From Flavobacterium piscisymbiosum (GTDB lineage Bacteria; Bacteroidota; Bacteroidia; Flavobacteriales; Flavobacteriaceae): a stretch of DNA of 64,000 nt. A program made the position numbers and the translations under genes. The stretch covers positions 4,836,001-4,900,000 of the forward strand of contig NZ_JAJJMM010000001.1 in NCBI RefSeq assembly GCF_020905295.1. The letters run 5' to 3'. The notes below the pieces were generated by a model that saw only the letters and a list, made by a program, of their open reading frames with translations, made no database searches and had not been told where the DNA came from. Below, piece after piece: positions 33,809-43,380 of this stretch; positions within the stretch are counted from its first letter, which is position 1; each line of letters opens with the position of its first letter.

Positions 33809-34681
33809 ATGGAACTCAGACAACTTAAATATTTCCTTAAAGCCAAAGAATTACTCAACTTTACTGAGGCTGCAAATGCTTTAAACATTAGCCAGAGTAC
33901 TTTATCGCAACAGATTAAACAACTGGAAGATGAATTGCAGATTCCGCTTTTTAACCGAATTGGCAAGCGGATTACCTTAACCGAAGCTGGAGAATTATTC
34001 TCAGGTTTTGCCTTGCAAAGTATTAGCAAAGCCAATGAAGGGTTGGCATTATTAAAAGACTTAAACAATCTGAACACCGGAAAAATTGCAATTGGTGTTA
34101 CTTATGCCCTGCGCGATATATTAACCCAAGGTGTAATTGAATTTGCAAATCAATATCCTGAAATAGAATTCAAAATTGTTTTTGGAACTTCTAAGGAATT
34201 GCTAGAAAAACTAAATCACTTTGAACTGGATGTCATTCTGACTTTCGAAGAAATCATTACCGAAAATCATTTTAATTACCAGATCCTTTTTACATCACCT
34301 ATGACTCTGGTAACTTCGACAGCATCTAACTTAAAAAACAAAAAATCGATATCATTAAAAGAAATAAGCAAATTGTCGCTTGCACTTCCCTCAAAAGGAT
34401 ACAGTACAACACAATTTATCAGTGAAGCTTTTGATAAAAACAATCTGCATCCAAAAGTTACTATCGAAATAAACGATATTCCCACATTATTAGAACTTGT
34501 AAAAAGTGCTAATTGGTACACCATTCTTACTCAAACTACTATTAAAAATGAAAAAGGGATTTCGTGTATTCCGATCGAAGGAAAAAATATGACGCGTAAC
34601 GCCATGATTATTTCGATAAAGGAAGTATATGAAAAGAAAGCGGTGAAGGTATTTTTGTCCATTTTGAAATCGCTGGTATAA
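33809..34681 (+). CDS. LysR-family transcriptional regulator
   Basis: This 290-residue protein has an N-terminal LysR winged helix (MELRQLKYFLKAKELLNFTEAANALNISQSTLSQQIKQLE as the DNA-binding unit, residues 1-60) and a periplasmic-binding-protein-like effector domain (about 90-288). Length and motif are standard. It is divergent from the MBL-fold hydrolase gene, the usual arrangement for a LysR regulator and its target. It converges on the GH3 gene, with a bidirectional terminator between them, so control of the GH3 operon is less likely. The effector is unknown. Confidence 0.93.
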   Translation: MELRQLKYFLKAKELLNFTEAANALNISQSTLSQQIKQLEDELQIPLFNRIGKRITLTEAGELFSGFALQSISKANEGLALLKDLNNLNTGKIAIGVTYALRDILTQGVIEFANQYPEIEFKIVFGTSKELLEKLNHFELDVILTFEEIITENHFNYQILFTSPMTLVTSTASNLKNKKSISLKEISKLSLALPSKGYSTTQFISEAFDKNNLHPKVTIEINDIPTLLELVKSANWYTILTQTTIKNEKGISCIPIEGKNMTRNAMIISIKEVYEKKAVKVFLSILKSLV

Positions 34682-34685
34682 AAGC

Positions 34686-34725
34686 AAAAAAAGCCTTCAG
34701 GACAAAATGTCTCAAAGGCTTTTTT
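34686..34725. terminator. Bidirectional terminator between LysR and GH3 genes
   Basis: An A-run plus GCCTT (34686-34696) pairs with AAGGC plus a T-run (34715-34725), giving an 11-bp outer stem with poly-T on each strand. Confidence 0.85.
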
Positions 34726-34747
34726 ACTAACAATAATTAACTAACAA

Positions 34748-37195
34748 TTACGGTTTAAGCTCAGTAAATTTTGAATCTAATTCAAAAGATTTCTTTACTT
34801 TTTCTACTGTAATTTCTTTTGCAACTGAAAATTCAACTGATTTTTTAATATCTAAAGAAGAAGCTCCAACAAAAACTTTATAAGTTCCTGCTTCTGCAAT
34901 CCAGGCGCTTTTGCTTTCTAAAAATGAAGCCAGGTCTTTTGGCGATAAAGTCAATTGTAATGTTTGGCTTTCTCCCGGTTTTAATTCTTTGGTTTTACCA
35001 AAAGCTTTTAATTCTTCTTTTGGTTTATCAATAGATTTTGATGGTGCAGAAAGGTAAACCTGAACAACTTCTTTTCCTGCTACTTTCCCTGTATTTTTAA
35101 CGGTAACAGAAACGGTTAATTTATCTTTAAAAGTTGGTGAACTCAATTTTACATTAGTGTAATCGAAAGTCGTGTATGAGCTACCAAAACCAAATTCGTA
35201 AGATGGTTTTATGTTGAAAGTATTAAAATAACGGTATCCTACATAAACGCCTTCTTCATAAGTCACCTCTTTTGGATTCTCAGCAGGAAGTCCCGGAAAG
35301 TTTTTCGCAGATGGTGTATCAGAATATTTCGCAGGGAAAGTCATCGTCAGTTTTCCAGATGGATTTATTTTTCCTGAAACTACGTCAGCAACAGAATGTC
35401 CGCCTTCCTGACCTGGCTGCCATGCCAGTAAAATAGCATCTACTTTATCTTTCCATGAAGCTGTTTCGATTACACCGCCAATATTCAAAATAACCACTAC
35501 TTTTTTTCCTTTTGCATGAAAAGCTTTTGAAATTTTATCTAGCATTTCAATCTCTTCATTGGCCATATTAAAGTCATTATCAACCACTCTGTCTCCTCCT
35601 TCTCCAGAATTTCTTCCTAGGGTTACAAACGCAATTTCACAACTAGCCGCTTTTTTAGCCATAAAAGCATCATCCATTTTCATTTCAGGAAGTCTTTCCG
35701 GCAAAGCCAAAATACCTCTTGCTTTTCTTCTTTCTTTTTCAGCAATAACTTCTTTTTCAGCGTGCGGTTTATACAAGTCAACTAGTTCTTTATCTAATTT
35801 GTAACCTGCAGCAGTCAAACCTTCTAAAAGAGAAACGGTGTGCTTATTATTCACACTTCCGCTTCCTGTTCCGCCTGTAATCCATGCATAAGAAGTTACC
35901 CCAAATACCGCAACCTCTTTTTGCTTGTCAGCAAAAGGCAATGCATTATTCGTGTTTTTTAGCAAAACCATTCCTTCTGCAGCAGCATTTCTGGTTACTT
36001 CAGCATTTTTAGCTAAATTAGGTTTATCACTGTATTTATATTTTGCAAAAGTTGGCGTACGAAAAATATATTCTAAAATTCTTTTCGCATTTGTATTCGC
36101 CACTTCCTGAGATAATTTACCCGAATTTAAAGCTTCTAAAAGTGCTTTTTTCTGAACCGGAATTCCAGGCATTAATAAATCATTTCCCGCAATCATTTGT
36201 TTAACAACATCAGAGTTTGAACCTTTTGAAATCGATTCGAAACCCGGAAAACCACCAAGCCAGTCCGTCATTACAATTCCTTTAAAACCCCATTCGTTTC
36301 TTAAAACTTCGGTTAGCAAATCTTTTCTGTCAGAAGTATATTCGCCATTCAGTTTGTTGTAAGACGACATTACAGTCCACGGTTGAGATTCTTTTACCGT
36401 GATTTCAAAACCTTTCAGATAAATTTCTCTAATCGCTCTTTCAGAAACGTGCGCATTAATTGTTAAACGATTGGTTTCTTCATTATTCACAGCAAAGTGT
36501 TTGATCGAAGTTCCCACACCTTGCGACTGAATTCCATTTACAATTGCCGCTGCTGTTTTCCCTGAAATCAACGGATCTTCAGAATAATATTCGAAGTTTC
36601 TTCCGTTCAAAGGATTTCTGTGAATGTTCAAAGCAGGAGCTAATAAAACATCAACGCCATATTCTTTTACCTCATTACCCATTGCTTTTCCCACTTCTTC
36701 TAAAAGTGCTTTATTCCAGGTCGAAGCCAAAGCTGTACCTACCGGAAATGCCGTTGCATAATAGGTTTTTGTATCATTTTCTCTCGTTGAAGCAATTCTT
36801 AAACCTGCAGGACCATCGGCTACAACCGTTGCAGGAATTCCAAATCGTTCGAAAGCAGCAGTTCCGCCCGCAGCTCCGGGAACCAAACCTTGTTTAGAAT
36901 CTCCAACAGGACCAGTCAGAACTTCGATACCCGGCATTCCGGTTCCGATAAGCAATTCTACTTTTTCTGCATTGGTCATTTGTTTGATGATTGCATCAAT
37001 TCTTTGATCATTAGAAAGACGCGTATCTTCCCAAATATCTAATTTTCCGTTTCTGTTTAAATCGAAAAATTTAAATCCTTTGACGGTTAAAACCGGAGGA
37101 TTCGTTTCATCTTTAGGAGTATTCCAGGACAAATTAGAAAGCACTAATGCTGTCAAAAGCGTAACTCTTGCTGTTTTTATAAATGTATGTTTCAT
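34748..37195 (-). CDS. Glycoside hydrolase family 3 with C-terminal Fn3-like domain
   Basis: This 815-residue secreted protein has a signal peptide (about 1-24). A short Ca-loop-like motif, DLNRNGKLDIWED (45-57), precedes the catalytic region. The GH3 N-domain contains VLLAPALNIHRNPLNGRNFEYYSEDP and the nucleophile region VMTDWLGG (Asp near 309); the second domain has SCEIAFVTLGRNSGEGGDR, and a fibronectin type III-like domain closes the protein (about 690-790). These enzymes remove beta-linked glucose or xylose and, in this layout, can act on oligosaccharides in the periplasm. It is the last gene of an operon with an esterase-like hydrolase, another GH3 and a TonB receptor. Exact specificity cannot be told. 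Confidence 0.92.
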   Translation of the reverse strand: MKHTFIKTARVTLLTALVLSNLSWNTPKDETNPPVLTVKGFKFFDLNRNGKLDIWEDTRLSNDQRIDAIIKQMTNAEKVELLIGTGMPGIEVLTGPVGDSKQGLVPGAAGGTAAFERFGIPATVVADGPAGLRIASTRENDTKTYYATAFPVGTALASTWNKALLEEVGKAMGNEVKEYGVDVLLAPALNIHRNPLNGRNFEYYSEDPLISGKTAAAIVNGIQSQGVGTSIKHFAVNNEETNRLTINAHVSERAIREIYLKGFEITVKESQPWTVMSSYNKLNGEYTSDRKDLLTEVLRNEWGFKGIVMTDWLGGFPGFESISKGSNSDVVKQMIAGNDLLMPGIPVQKKALLEALNSGKLSQEVANTNAKRILEYIFRTPTFAKYKYSDKPNLAKNAEVTRNAAAEGMVLLKNTNNALPFADKQKEVAVFGVTSYAWITGGTGSGSVNNKHTVSLLEGLTAAGYKLDKELVDLYKPHAEKEVIAEKERRKARGILALPERLPEMKMDDAFMAKKAASCEIAFVTLGRNSGEGGDRVVDNDFNMANEEIEMLDKISKAFHAKGKKVVVILNIGGVIETASWKDKVDAILLAWQPGQEGGHSVADVVSGKINPSGKLTMTFPAKYSDTPSAKNFPGLPAENPKEVTYEEGVYVGYRYFNTFNIKPSYEFGFGSSYTTFDYTNVKLSSPTFKDKLTVSVTVKNTGKVAGKEVVQVYLSAPSKSIDKPKEELKAFGKTKELKPGESQTLQLTLSPKDLASFLESKSAWIAEAGTYKVFVGASSLDIKKSVEFSVAKEITVEKVKKSFELDSKFTELKP

Positions 37196-37235
37196 ATATA
37201 GATAGTTTAAATAGTCTCTTTATTAAAGAGAAATA

Positions 37236-38123
37236 TTAGTTTAGAAATCCTTGTAGTGTAAGCCATTCTTCAAAACGGGTTTCCCAGGAATCTACCGGCA
37301 GGTTTTGTTTTCCTGTTCCAAATCCGTGACCGCCTTTTGAGTACATATGCAGTTCGACACTTTGTCCGGCTTCCAGCCATTTATTGTACATCTGAATACT
37401 TCTTGGAGCCAGTTTTAACTGATCGTCGCTGGCTGCGCACAAAAACATCGGGATTTTTTTCTCTGGAGTTGCAACCGTTAATAATTCAGGTCTTGGACCT
37501 CCGTAAATATTGGCTACAAAATCCGGTAATTGATCTGCTGTATTTTCCAGAACTGTTTCCATCGCCACTGTACTTCCTGCAGAAAACCCAATTATGCCGA
37601 CTTTTTTAGTATCGATGCCGTATTTTGAGGCATTGTCACGCACATATTTTAAAGCATTTTTTCCGTCTTGCGCTGCTAACTTTATAGTAGCCAAAGAGTT
37701 TTTTTCGAAAGCTGCTCTGTCTTTGAGCTTCTCCATCATTTCTCTTGCCGGATCATTGGTTTCGGTTTTGTTCAAACGGTATTTCAAAACAAAAGCCGTG
37801 ATGCCTTTTTTGCTAAGGATTTCAGCCAATTCTTTTCCTTCTCTGTTGATGGATAAACTCTGAAAACCTCCGCCCGGAGCGATTACAATAGCAGTTCCTG
37901 TATTTTTTACTCCTTTTGGAACCTGATAAACCAATAATGAAGGATCGGTGACATTGTAAACTACTTCTGTTTTAAAAAGGTCAGAGTACATTTGAGCTTC
38001 TTTTTGCGTCCAGTTTTCAGATCCCGGAGCTTTTCCGGTGTATAGTTTTACGGTTTCCTGCGCTTTTGCTGTTGTGCCTAAAAGCAGGCAAAAAGCAAAT
38101 AGTATGGTGATTTTATTTTTCAT
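37236..38123 (-). CDS. Secreted alpha/beta hydrolase, acetyl-esterase-like
   Basis: This 295-residue protein has a Sec signal (about 1-22, TTAKAQ). The fold is an alpha/beta hydrolase of the BD-FAE/xylan esterase type: an oxyanion segment APGGGF (82-87), nucleophile elbow GFSAG (Ser181), acidic residue in ASDDQ (233-234) and catalytic His in GGHGFG (His266). It could remove acetyl or similar groups from plant polysaccharides, which would suit the two flanking GH3 genes. It lies 40 bp upstream of the GH3 gene at 34748-37195 and 285 bp after the other GH3; that gap holds a repeat and may carry an internal promoter or processing site. Confidence 0.87.
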   Translation of the reverse strand: MKNKITILFAFCLLLGTTAKAQETVKLYTGKAPGSENWTQKEAQMYSDLFKTEVVYNVTDPSLLVYQVPKGVKNTGTAIVIAPGGGFQSLSINREGKELAEILSKKGITAFVLKYRLNKTETNDPAREMMEKLKDRAAFEKNSLATIKLAAQDGKNALKYVRDNASKYGIDTKKVGIIGFSAGSTVAMETVLENTADQLPDFVANIYGGPRPELLTVATPEKKIPMFLCAASDDQLKLAPRSIQMYNKWLEAGQSVELHMYSKGGHGFGTGKQNLPVDSWETRFEEWLTLQGFLN

Positions 38124-38408
38124 TTGTTTGTGGTATTTGTTGTTGCATTGTTAGTAAATCTCGTAAAGGCGCTAAGTTTTTTTTCAATCGTTGCTTAATT
38201 TGCTCGCAAAGTCACAAAGCCGCTAAGTTTTTTGTTTCTCGCAGATTTTAAAAAGATTTAACATGAGCGCAGATTATTATAATAAATTTAAATCTGCTTA
38301 AATCCACGGAATCTGCGTGAAACAAAAAAACTTTATGACTCTGCGAGATTAAAACTCAAGCCAATCAGAAAAAACTTTGTGCCTTAGCGTCTTCGTGGCC
38401 TAAAAAAA
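38124..38408. repeat. Intergenic inverted repeat within the GH3 operon
   Basis: TTTCTCGCAGATTTT (near 38238) and AAATCTGC...GAATCTGCGTGAAAC (near 38295-38325) form an imperfect inverted repeat, and GCGCTAAGTTTTTT/GCCGCTAAGTTTTTT occurs twice (near 38169 and 38221). The family is shared with the gaps near 2599 and 30705. No gene is seen. Confidence 0.6.
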
Positions 38409-40718
38409 TTACTTCTTATAAACCTCAGTTCTCGCATCTTTAATAACACCTTTCCAATTCAATCCGTAAGCAAAGTCGTAAACATTGCCTTCGCTGTCTT
38501 TGTGCGGAGTCATATCGTAAGGAACATCTTCAAATTGTTTTTCAACCGTTTCCATATTCACCGGCATCTGAACTGGCAATAATCCTGATGGTTCTGTTTT
38601 TCCTGAAATAATATCCAGAACGGCTTGCGTAGAAACTCCGAAATTCAACACAATACCGTCAACCTGTTTTTCAAATTCATTAAAAATCATTGGCTTTGAA
38701 GCCGTAACCGAAACTATAACCGGTTTTCCGTTCATCATGTCTCTGGTATCCAGAATTGTTCTTAAATCCATAGTATTTGCAACTGTTACTGTTTTATTTT
38801 TATAAGTTCTGTCCTTAATTGCAGGGTCAATAACCTGATCTCCGGCTGCGATACTTTTGGCTCTCGCTTCGGTTGCTGTATAAGTTCCGTATTGAAGTGA
38901 AATTGGCACATAACCGTTGCTTCCGTTTTGTCTGTCTTTTAAATCGTAACCGCCTTCTAAACTTTGCGGACTTGTAACAAAAACAATAGCAAAATCTGCT
39001 TTTGATGGATCTTCGGTTACATTGTAATATTTCTTAACCAATTCTAAATTTACCGGATATTCCAATTTTGGCTGACTTGCAACGCCCCACCAGTCTTTGG
39101 TAGAAGCCTTATAAATCTTCGGAATAAAAACTGTCTTCTTTTCTTTAAGAGGTAAAACCGAAGCTTTGTTTTTCAATAAAACCACCGATTTTAATTGTGC
39201 CTCATAACCTGCTTTCATAAATTCAGAATTACCCACAATTGCTTTTGTTTCGGCAACATTCAAATATGGATTTTCGAAAAGTCCAACTCTGAAAATATTC
39301 TTCAATAAACGAACGGCAGATCTTTCAAAACGCGCTCTCATGAAAGACTCTCCAAATTCTTTAATTCCCATTTGATAAGCTTCCAGAACCGGTTTTTTAT
39401 CATTGTTCCCACCAAATTGATCTACTCCGGCAATAATGGCTTTGTAGTGTCTTTCATTAATCGAAAGATTCTCAACCCCCCAAGGTTTACCGGCAAAAAG
39501 ATTTGGTGTTTTTCCTTCATCTCCCGTCACAAGCCAATCTGTACAAACTACGCCGTCATAACCGTATTTATCTCTCAATAAATCAGTAATGATATATTTG
39601 CTGTAACCATTGGCTACGTTTTCGTTGTATTTTTTATCCTGATCAAAAGTGATCGTATAATAAGGCATCACCGCTGAAGCTTTGCTTGTTTTTCCTTTTA
39701 GTTTGAAAGCACCATTGATAAACGGATCAATATGCTGTTGAAGATTATTTCCCGGATAAACGGCGAATTTTCCGTAAGCCCAGTGGCCGTCACGTCCGCC
39801 TTCTTCAGCACCACCACTTGGCCAGTGTTTTACCATTGCATTTACACTTTTGTAACCCCAACCATCCTTGATTTCGTCTTTTCCGTATGAAGTTTGAAAT
39901 CCGTCAATATAAGCTCTTCCCATATCTCTGGTTAAGGCTGGGCTTTCGCCAAAGGTCATCGAAATCCTGTACCATCTTGGTTCTGATCCTAAGTCGATTT
40001 GTGGAGATAAGGCTGTTGCAATTCCTAACGCACGATATTCTTTAGCAGCAATTTGACCAAACTGTTCTACAATTTTGGGGTCGAAAGTTGATGCCATTCC
40101 TAAACCATCCGGCCACATTGAGATTGTTCCTCCTGCTCCTGCATTAAACTCTGCGGTAACAGTTGCATTATGACGCGGATCTGTACTGGTATTACTCGGA
40201 ATTCCCAGACCAATTCCTTCTACGAAAGCCTGCATTTGGTTGTTCCATAAAGCAGCTACTTCTGGACTTTCTACATTTGTGATCAAAACATGGCGAAGAT
40301 TATCTTCTTTCAAAAAAGCCTTTTGCTGATCTGTTAAGTCGTACGCTTTAGCATTGCTTTCCGGAAATACTTTTCCGTTATAAGTTCCTGCATTATAACC
40401 TGCTATTCCTGCCGGTAAAGCCTGATGACGACTGTATAACATTAATCCTGCAATTTGTTCTACTGACATTTGAGAAGCTAAATCTTTAGCTCTTTCATCT
40501 GCCGAAAGGCGCCAGTCTTCGTACTTATCCAGTTTTCCGTTTTTATTTAAATCTTTAAATTTCTTTCCGTTAACTGTTAGAATTTTGATGCCGGATTCAG
40601 GAGAATATCCCAAATCGGCACCTTTATTGTTTTTAATAATGGTAAAATTTTCCTGCTGAGCTTGTACTGTAACGCTTATAAAAAAAGCGAAACCGACAGT
40701 TATGATTGTTTTTTTCAT
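38409..40718 (-). CDS. Glycoside hydrolase family 3
   Basis: This 769-residue secreted enzyme has a signal peptide (about 1-21, TVQAQ). Like the other GH3 in this operon it carries a Ca-loop-like motif, DLNKNGKLDKYED (56-68), ahead of the catalytic domain. Catalytic-domain landmarks include LSPQIDLGSEPRWYRISMTFGESP, VKHWPSGGAEEGGRDGHW and the nucleophile strand GVVCTDWLVTG (Asp near 392). No Fn3-like domain is seen at the end, unlike its neighbour. It starts 12 bp after the TonB receptor stop, so the two are co-transcribed. It probably acts on oligosaccharides brought in by that receptor; linkage unknown. Confidence 0.92.
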   Translation of the reverse strand: MKKTIITVGFAFFISVTVQAQQENFTIIKNNKGADLGYSPESGIKILTVNGKKFKDLNKNGKLDKYEDWRLSADERAKDLASQMSVEQIAGLMLYSRHQALPAGIAGYNAGTYNGKVFPESNAKAYDLTDQQKAFLKEDNLRHVLITNVESPEVAALWNNQMQAFVEGIGLGIPSNTSTDPRHNATVTAEFNAGAGGTISMWPDGLGMASTFDPKIVEQFGQIAAKEYRALGIATALSPQIDLGSEPRWYRISMTFGESPALTRDMGRAYIDGFQTSYGKDEIKDGWGYKSVNAMVKHWPSGGAEEGGRDGHWAYGKFAVYPGNNLQQHIDPFINGAFKLKGKTSKASAVMPYYTITFDQDKKYNENVANGYSKYIITDLLRDKYGYDGVVCTDWLVTGDEGKTPNLFAGKPWGVENLSINERHYKAIIAGVDQFGGNNDKKPVLEAYQMGIKEFGESFMRARFERSAVRLLKNIFRVGLFENPYLNVAETKAIVGNSEFMKAGYEAQLKSVVLLKNKASVLPLKEKKTVFIPKIYKASTKDWWGVASQPKLEYPVNLELVKKYYNVTEDPSKADFAIVFVTSPQSLEGGYDLKDRQNGSNGYVPISLQYGTYTATEARAKSIAAGDQVIDPAIKDRTYKNKTVTVANTMDLRTILDTRDMMNGKPVIVSVTASKPMIFNEFEKQVDGIVLNFGVSTQAVLDIISGKTEPSGLLPVQMPVNMETVEKQFEDVPYDMTPHKDSEGNVYDFAYGLNWKGVIKDARTEVYKK

Positions 40719-40730
40719 TTTAAATAAAAT

Positions 40731-42989
40731 TTAGAACCTGAAATTAAGAGAAGCTTCTAATGTAAACGGACGAATATAAGATCCTACCAAAAGCTGGTCG
40801 TAATAAGCTGAAGCATCTGTAATCAGCTCCGCACCACTAATCGCTCCTTTTGCACCTGTTTGGTTTAAGAAGTTCACAGCTGTTAAACCAATATCAAAAT
40901 GATCGTTGATTTTGTAATTTACACCTCCAAAAGTTTCCCATCTTGGCGCAAAAAATAACGCGTTTGTTAAGTTGGCATATTGTTTACTGAAATAACGGAA
41001 ACTCGCCCAAACCTTGAAATCTCCGTAAGTATAACTCGGATCAATTTCCATTAAAACTTTAGAAATTTCCAAAACGTTTTTATCGTTATAAGAATAGTTA
41101 TTTCCAAAAGCAGAGAAATCATAATTCTTGTAAACCGGATCCTGAAAAGTAATTAAGTAATGAAGATTAAAACCTTTAAATGGTGTTGCTACCATGTCTG
41201 TAGTCCAGCCTAAGGTTTGAATATCGTAAAAAACAGTTGCTACTTCTGACTGGCTTCCATCTGCAGGATTTACCAGATTCAATCTCGCCTGATAATTGTT
41301 TCTTGTTAAATAAGTTGCCTGGGAAACAATGCTTAAATTTTTCAGGTTGTAGTACAATCCAAATGCTGCCAAAGGACTTTTTGTTTTAGCCAAATTAGGC
41401 GCAACAGATCCTGAATAACTTTCAAGCTGTCCATTTTTTTCTGTATAAGTGAAATCAGCAAGAACTCCGGCACTTTTTGTCACTTTGTAAACTGCATTTA
41501 CAGAACCTCCTAAATGAAACCAGTTGTTATCAAAATATGATTTTTGGCTTGGATCGAAAACTACATTTGGTGTTCTTGGTGTTTGGTAATAATCTCCTTT
41601 TAATTTGTGGTATCTTAAATTGATACCATAAGCCAATGTCAAACGATCTGAAATAGTCCAGTTATCAGAGAAATAACCTGATAATTTGTTCTCGAATCCG
41701 TTGTGGTATTCTCCACCAACATTGTAGTTATAAAATCCGTCAGCATCTGTATTTGAAGTTCCTCCCGGAGTATTTCGAACTAATTTATCAGGATTAGCGC
41801 TTACTGTTTGATTAAAGAAAGAACGGCTTGAAGTAAACTCGTCTACATTATAATAATATTCTAATAATCCAAATCTCCATTTGTGTTTCTCTACATTCTT
41901 TTTAATTTCGAAACGGGATAAAAAGGTTGTTGTTGGCGTTCCGTCAGTATACAATCCCAACATTGAGTTTACATTTCCTACATAAGGCTGACCCGTTGCC
42001 TCGTATGTAAAATTATCAGCTGCAGTTCCCTGAAAAATACTCAACGGAATGGCAATTAACTGTGATGCTTTTGAAGTTCTGAAGCGAGTTGAGAACGTAA
42101 ATTTCCAGTCGTTGGCCAAATCGTAATTTCCTAAGATATCAAATGTGTGTGAAGTTGTTGCTGCATCGCTCCCGCCCATATCGGCAAACTTAGTTTCGCC
42201 GGTAAGTATGTCTTTGAATTTCATTGTTCCATCATTTACGATGTACGAGTCACGACCAATTTTAAAATCATTGTATTCTTCGACTTTTCCGCCTTCTTTA
42301 TATCTAAAAACGGCATAGTTGGTTAAAGAAGCTGAGTTGGCATATTTATATAAAAAGCTTATTTTCCCTTTTCCGTTATTGAATTTTTTGGTAAGTCCTG
42401 CTCTGTAAATTTGAGTTCGGTCAGAATAATTGGCAAATTTTAAATCGAAAGAATTGGGATCGAAATTAGCGTAAGCTCCCATGGTATACGACCAGCCTTT
42501 TGCTAAAGGTCCTGAAACATTAAGATCTCCTTTCATCCAGCCAAAACTTGAACCTGAGAAATTACCAACAATTTCTAATTTATCTGTTCCTAATTTAGTG
42601 TATGAGTTTACCGCAAAACCTAAATCTCCGGTTGTAATAGCCGCTTCTCCAATTTTTAGTAAACCGGTTCTCTCCAAACTTTTACTTTGTCTCCAGGTTC
42701 TGTTTGGTAATTCAGGCCAGAAATAATACACAACTGGCAAATCATTTTCCTGAATCGTGATTCCACCAACGGTTGATGGCAAACCAATATTTACATCACG
42801 CGGACCTGAGTTATTGGCAGCGTTAAGCATTACGTTTCTATTTTTTTCTTCTTTGGTATCTGTTTCTACAATTTTGGTAATTGTTTTAATGGAGTCTAAG
42901 GCTTTTTGTTGCTTTTTATCATCTTGAGAATAGGCATCAAGAGTCGGAAAAACAGCCATACAGATTGCTGAGATTAGCATTTTTTTCAT
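40731..42989 (-). CDS. TonB-dependent outer-membrane receptor of the GH3 operon
   Basis: This 752-residue outer-membrane protein has a signal peptide (about 1-21) and a long beta-barrel with typical strand pairs (LTLAYGINLRYHKLKGDYY, SVNAVYKVTKSAGVLADFTYTEKNG) ending in an aromatic residue (LEASLNFRF). It has no carboxypeptidase-like N-terminal domain and no clear full plug, so it is not a SusC; it has the look of the smaller receptors next to GH3 enzymes. No SusD gene accompanies it. It heads the operon, with a 21-bp palindrome 35-55 bp upstream of its ATG, and is divergent from the Nudix-type regulator. It probably imports an oligosaccharide. Confidence 0.85.
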   Translation of the reverse strand: MKKMLISAICMAVFPTLDAYSQDDKKQQKALDSIKTITKIVETDTKEEKNRNVMLNAANNSGPRDVNIGLPSTVGGITIQENDLPVVYYFWPELPNRTWRQSKSLERTGLLKIGEAAITTGDLGFAVNSYTKLGTDKLEIVGNFSGSSFGWMKGDLNVSGPLAKGWSYTMGAYANFDPNSFDLKFANYSDRTQIYRAGLTKKFNNGKGKISFLYKYANSASLTNYAVFRYKEGGKVEEYNDFKIGRDSYIVNDGTMKFKDILTGETKFADMGGSDAATTSHTFDILGNYDLANDWKFTFSTRFRTSKASQLIAIPLSIFQGTAADNFTYEATGQPYVGNVNSMLGLYTDGTPTTTFLSRFEIKKNVEKHKWRFGLLEYYYNVDEFTSSRSFFNQTVSANPDKLVRNTPGGTSNTDADGFYNYNVGGEYHNGFENKLSGYFSDNWTISDRLTLAYGINLRYHKLKGDYYQTPRTPNVVFDPSQKSYFDNNWFHLGGSVNAVYKVTKSAGVLADFTYTEKNGQLESYSGSVAPNLAKTKSPLAAFGLYYNLKNLSIVSQATYLTRNNYQARLNLVNPADGSQSEVATVFYDIQTLGWTTDMVATPFKGFNLHYLITFQDPVYKNYDFSAFGNNYSYNDKNVLEISKVLMEIDPSYTYGDFKVWASFRYFSKQYANLTNALFFAPRWETFGGVNYKINDHFDIGLTAVNFLNQTGAKGAISGAELITDASAYYDQLLVGSYIRPFTLEASLNFRF

Positions 42990-43023
42990 AAGTGGTAAGT
43001 TAGTTTAAGTAAGTTTTAATTTC

Positions 43024-43048
43024 ATTGCTTCATTATGAAGCAATATTA
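43024..43048 (-). promoter_or_regulatory. 21-bp palindrome overlapping the receptor's -7 box
   Basis: Arms ATTGCTTCAT (43024-43033) and ATGAAGCAAT (43035-43044) are perfect inverted repeats around a single T. On the minus strand, TAATATTG (43048-43041) is one mismatch from the -7 consensus and overlaps the palindrome, with TTG 17-20 bp upstream. This is a repressor-site arrangement; the divergent Nudix-type regulator is the obvious candidate. Confidence 0.6.
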
Positions 43049-43355
43049 AAAACAAATTCTCATATCAACAAATAAATGCCTAAATAATTTTCATAATCTC
43101 ACTATTTCAAGCTTATAAATTTCATAAAAACAATAAAGAAGAAATATGCTTATGTAATTCAAAAACAGCAAAAAAGAAACTACCTCGTTTGCGTAAAGTA
43201 TTGAAATCACTAGTTAAAGTCATATTGACCCTATTTTAATTCAGAACAACAAATTCAAATTAAAACTTCGTTTTCTGAATCAGTATTTTTTTTTATGCCT
43301 TAAAAAAAATGTCAGAAAAAATTGAAACGATTTGGCTTATAATTCTTAAAAAGAT

Positions 43356-43363
43356 TAAATTTG
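43356..43363 (+). promoter_or_regulatory. Promoter -7 box for the Nudix regulator
   Basis: TAAATTTG matches TAnnTTTG, with TTG at 43332-43334 (21-bp spacer). Transcription would start near 43370, eleven bases before the ATG at 43381, which supports that start over the ATG at 43309. Confidence 0.5.
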
Positions 43364-43380
43364 GAGTTAACTTTACCCTT

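Larger units (their letters stand above)
42990..43380. other. Divergent promoter region between receptor operon and Nudix regulator
   Basis: This AT-rich region holds the operator-like palindrome near the receptor and a promoter near the regulator. An ATG at 43309 in frame with the regulator lies upstream of that promoter and is not used in this annotation. Nothing else is recognised. Confidence 0.6.

Noticed and set aside
43309..43380. N-terminal extension of the Nudix regulator from ATG 43309
   Set aside because: A promoter -7 box lies inside it at 43356-43363 and the extension adds no domain sequence; ATG 43381 is preferred.
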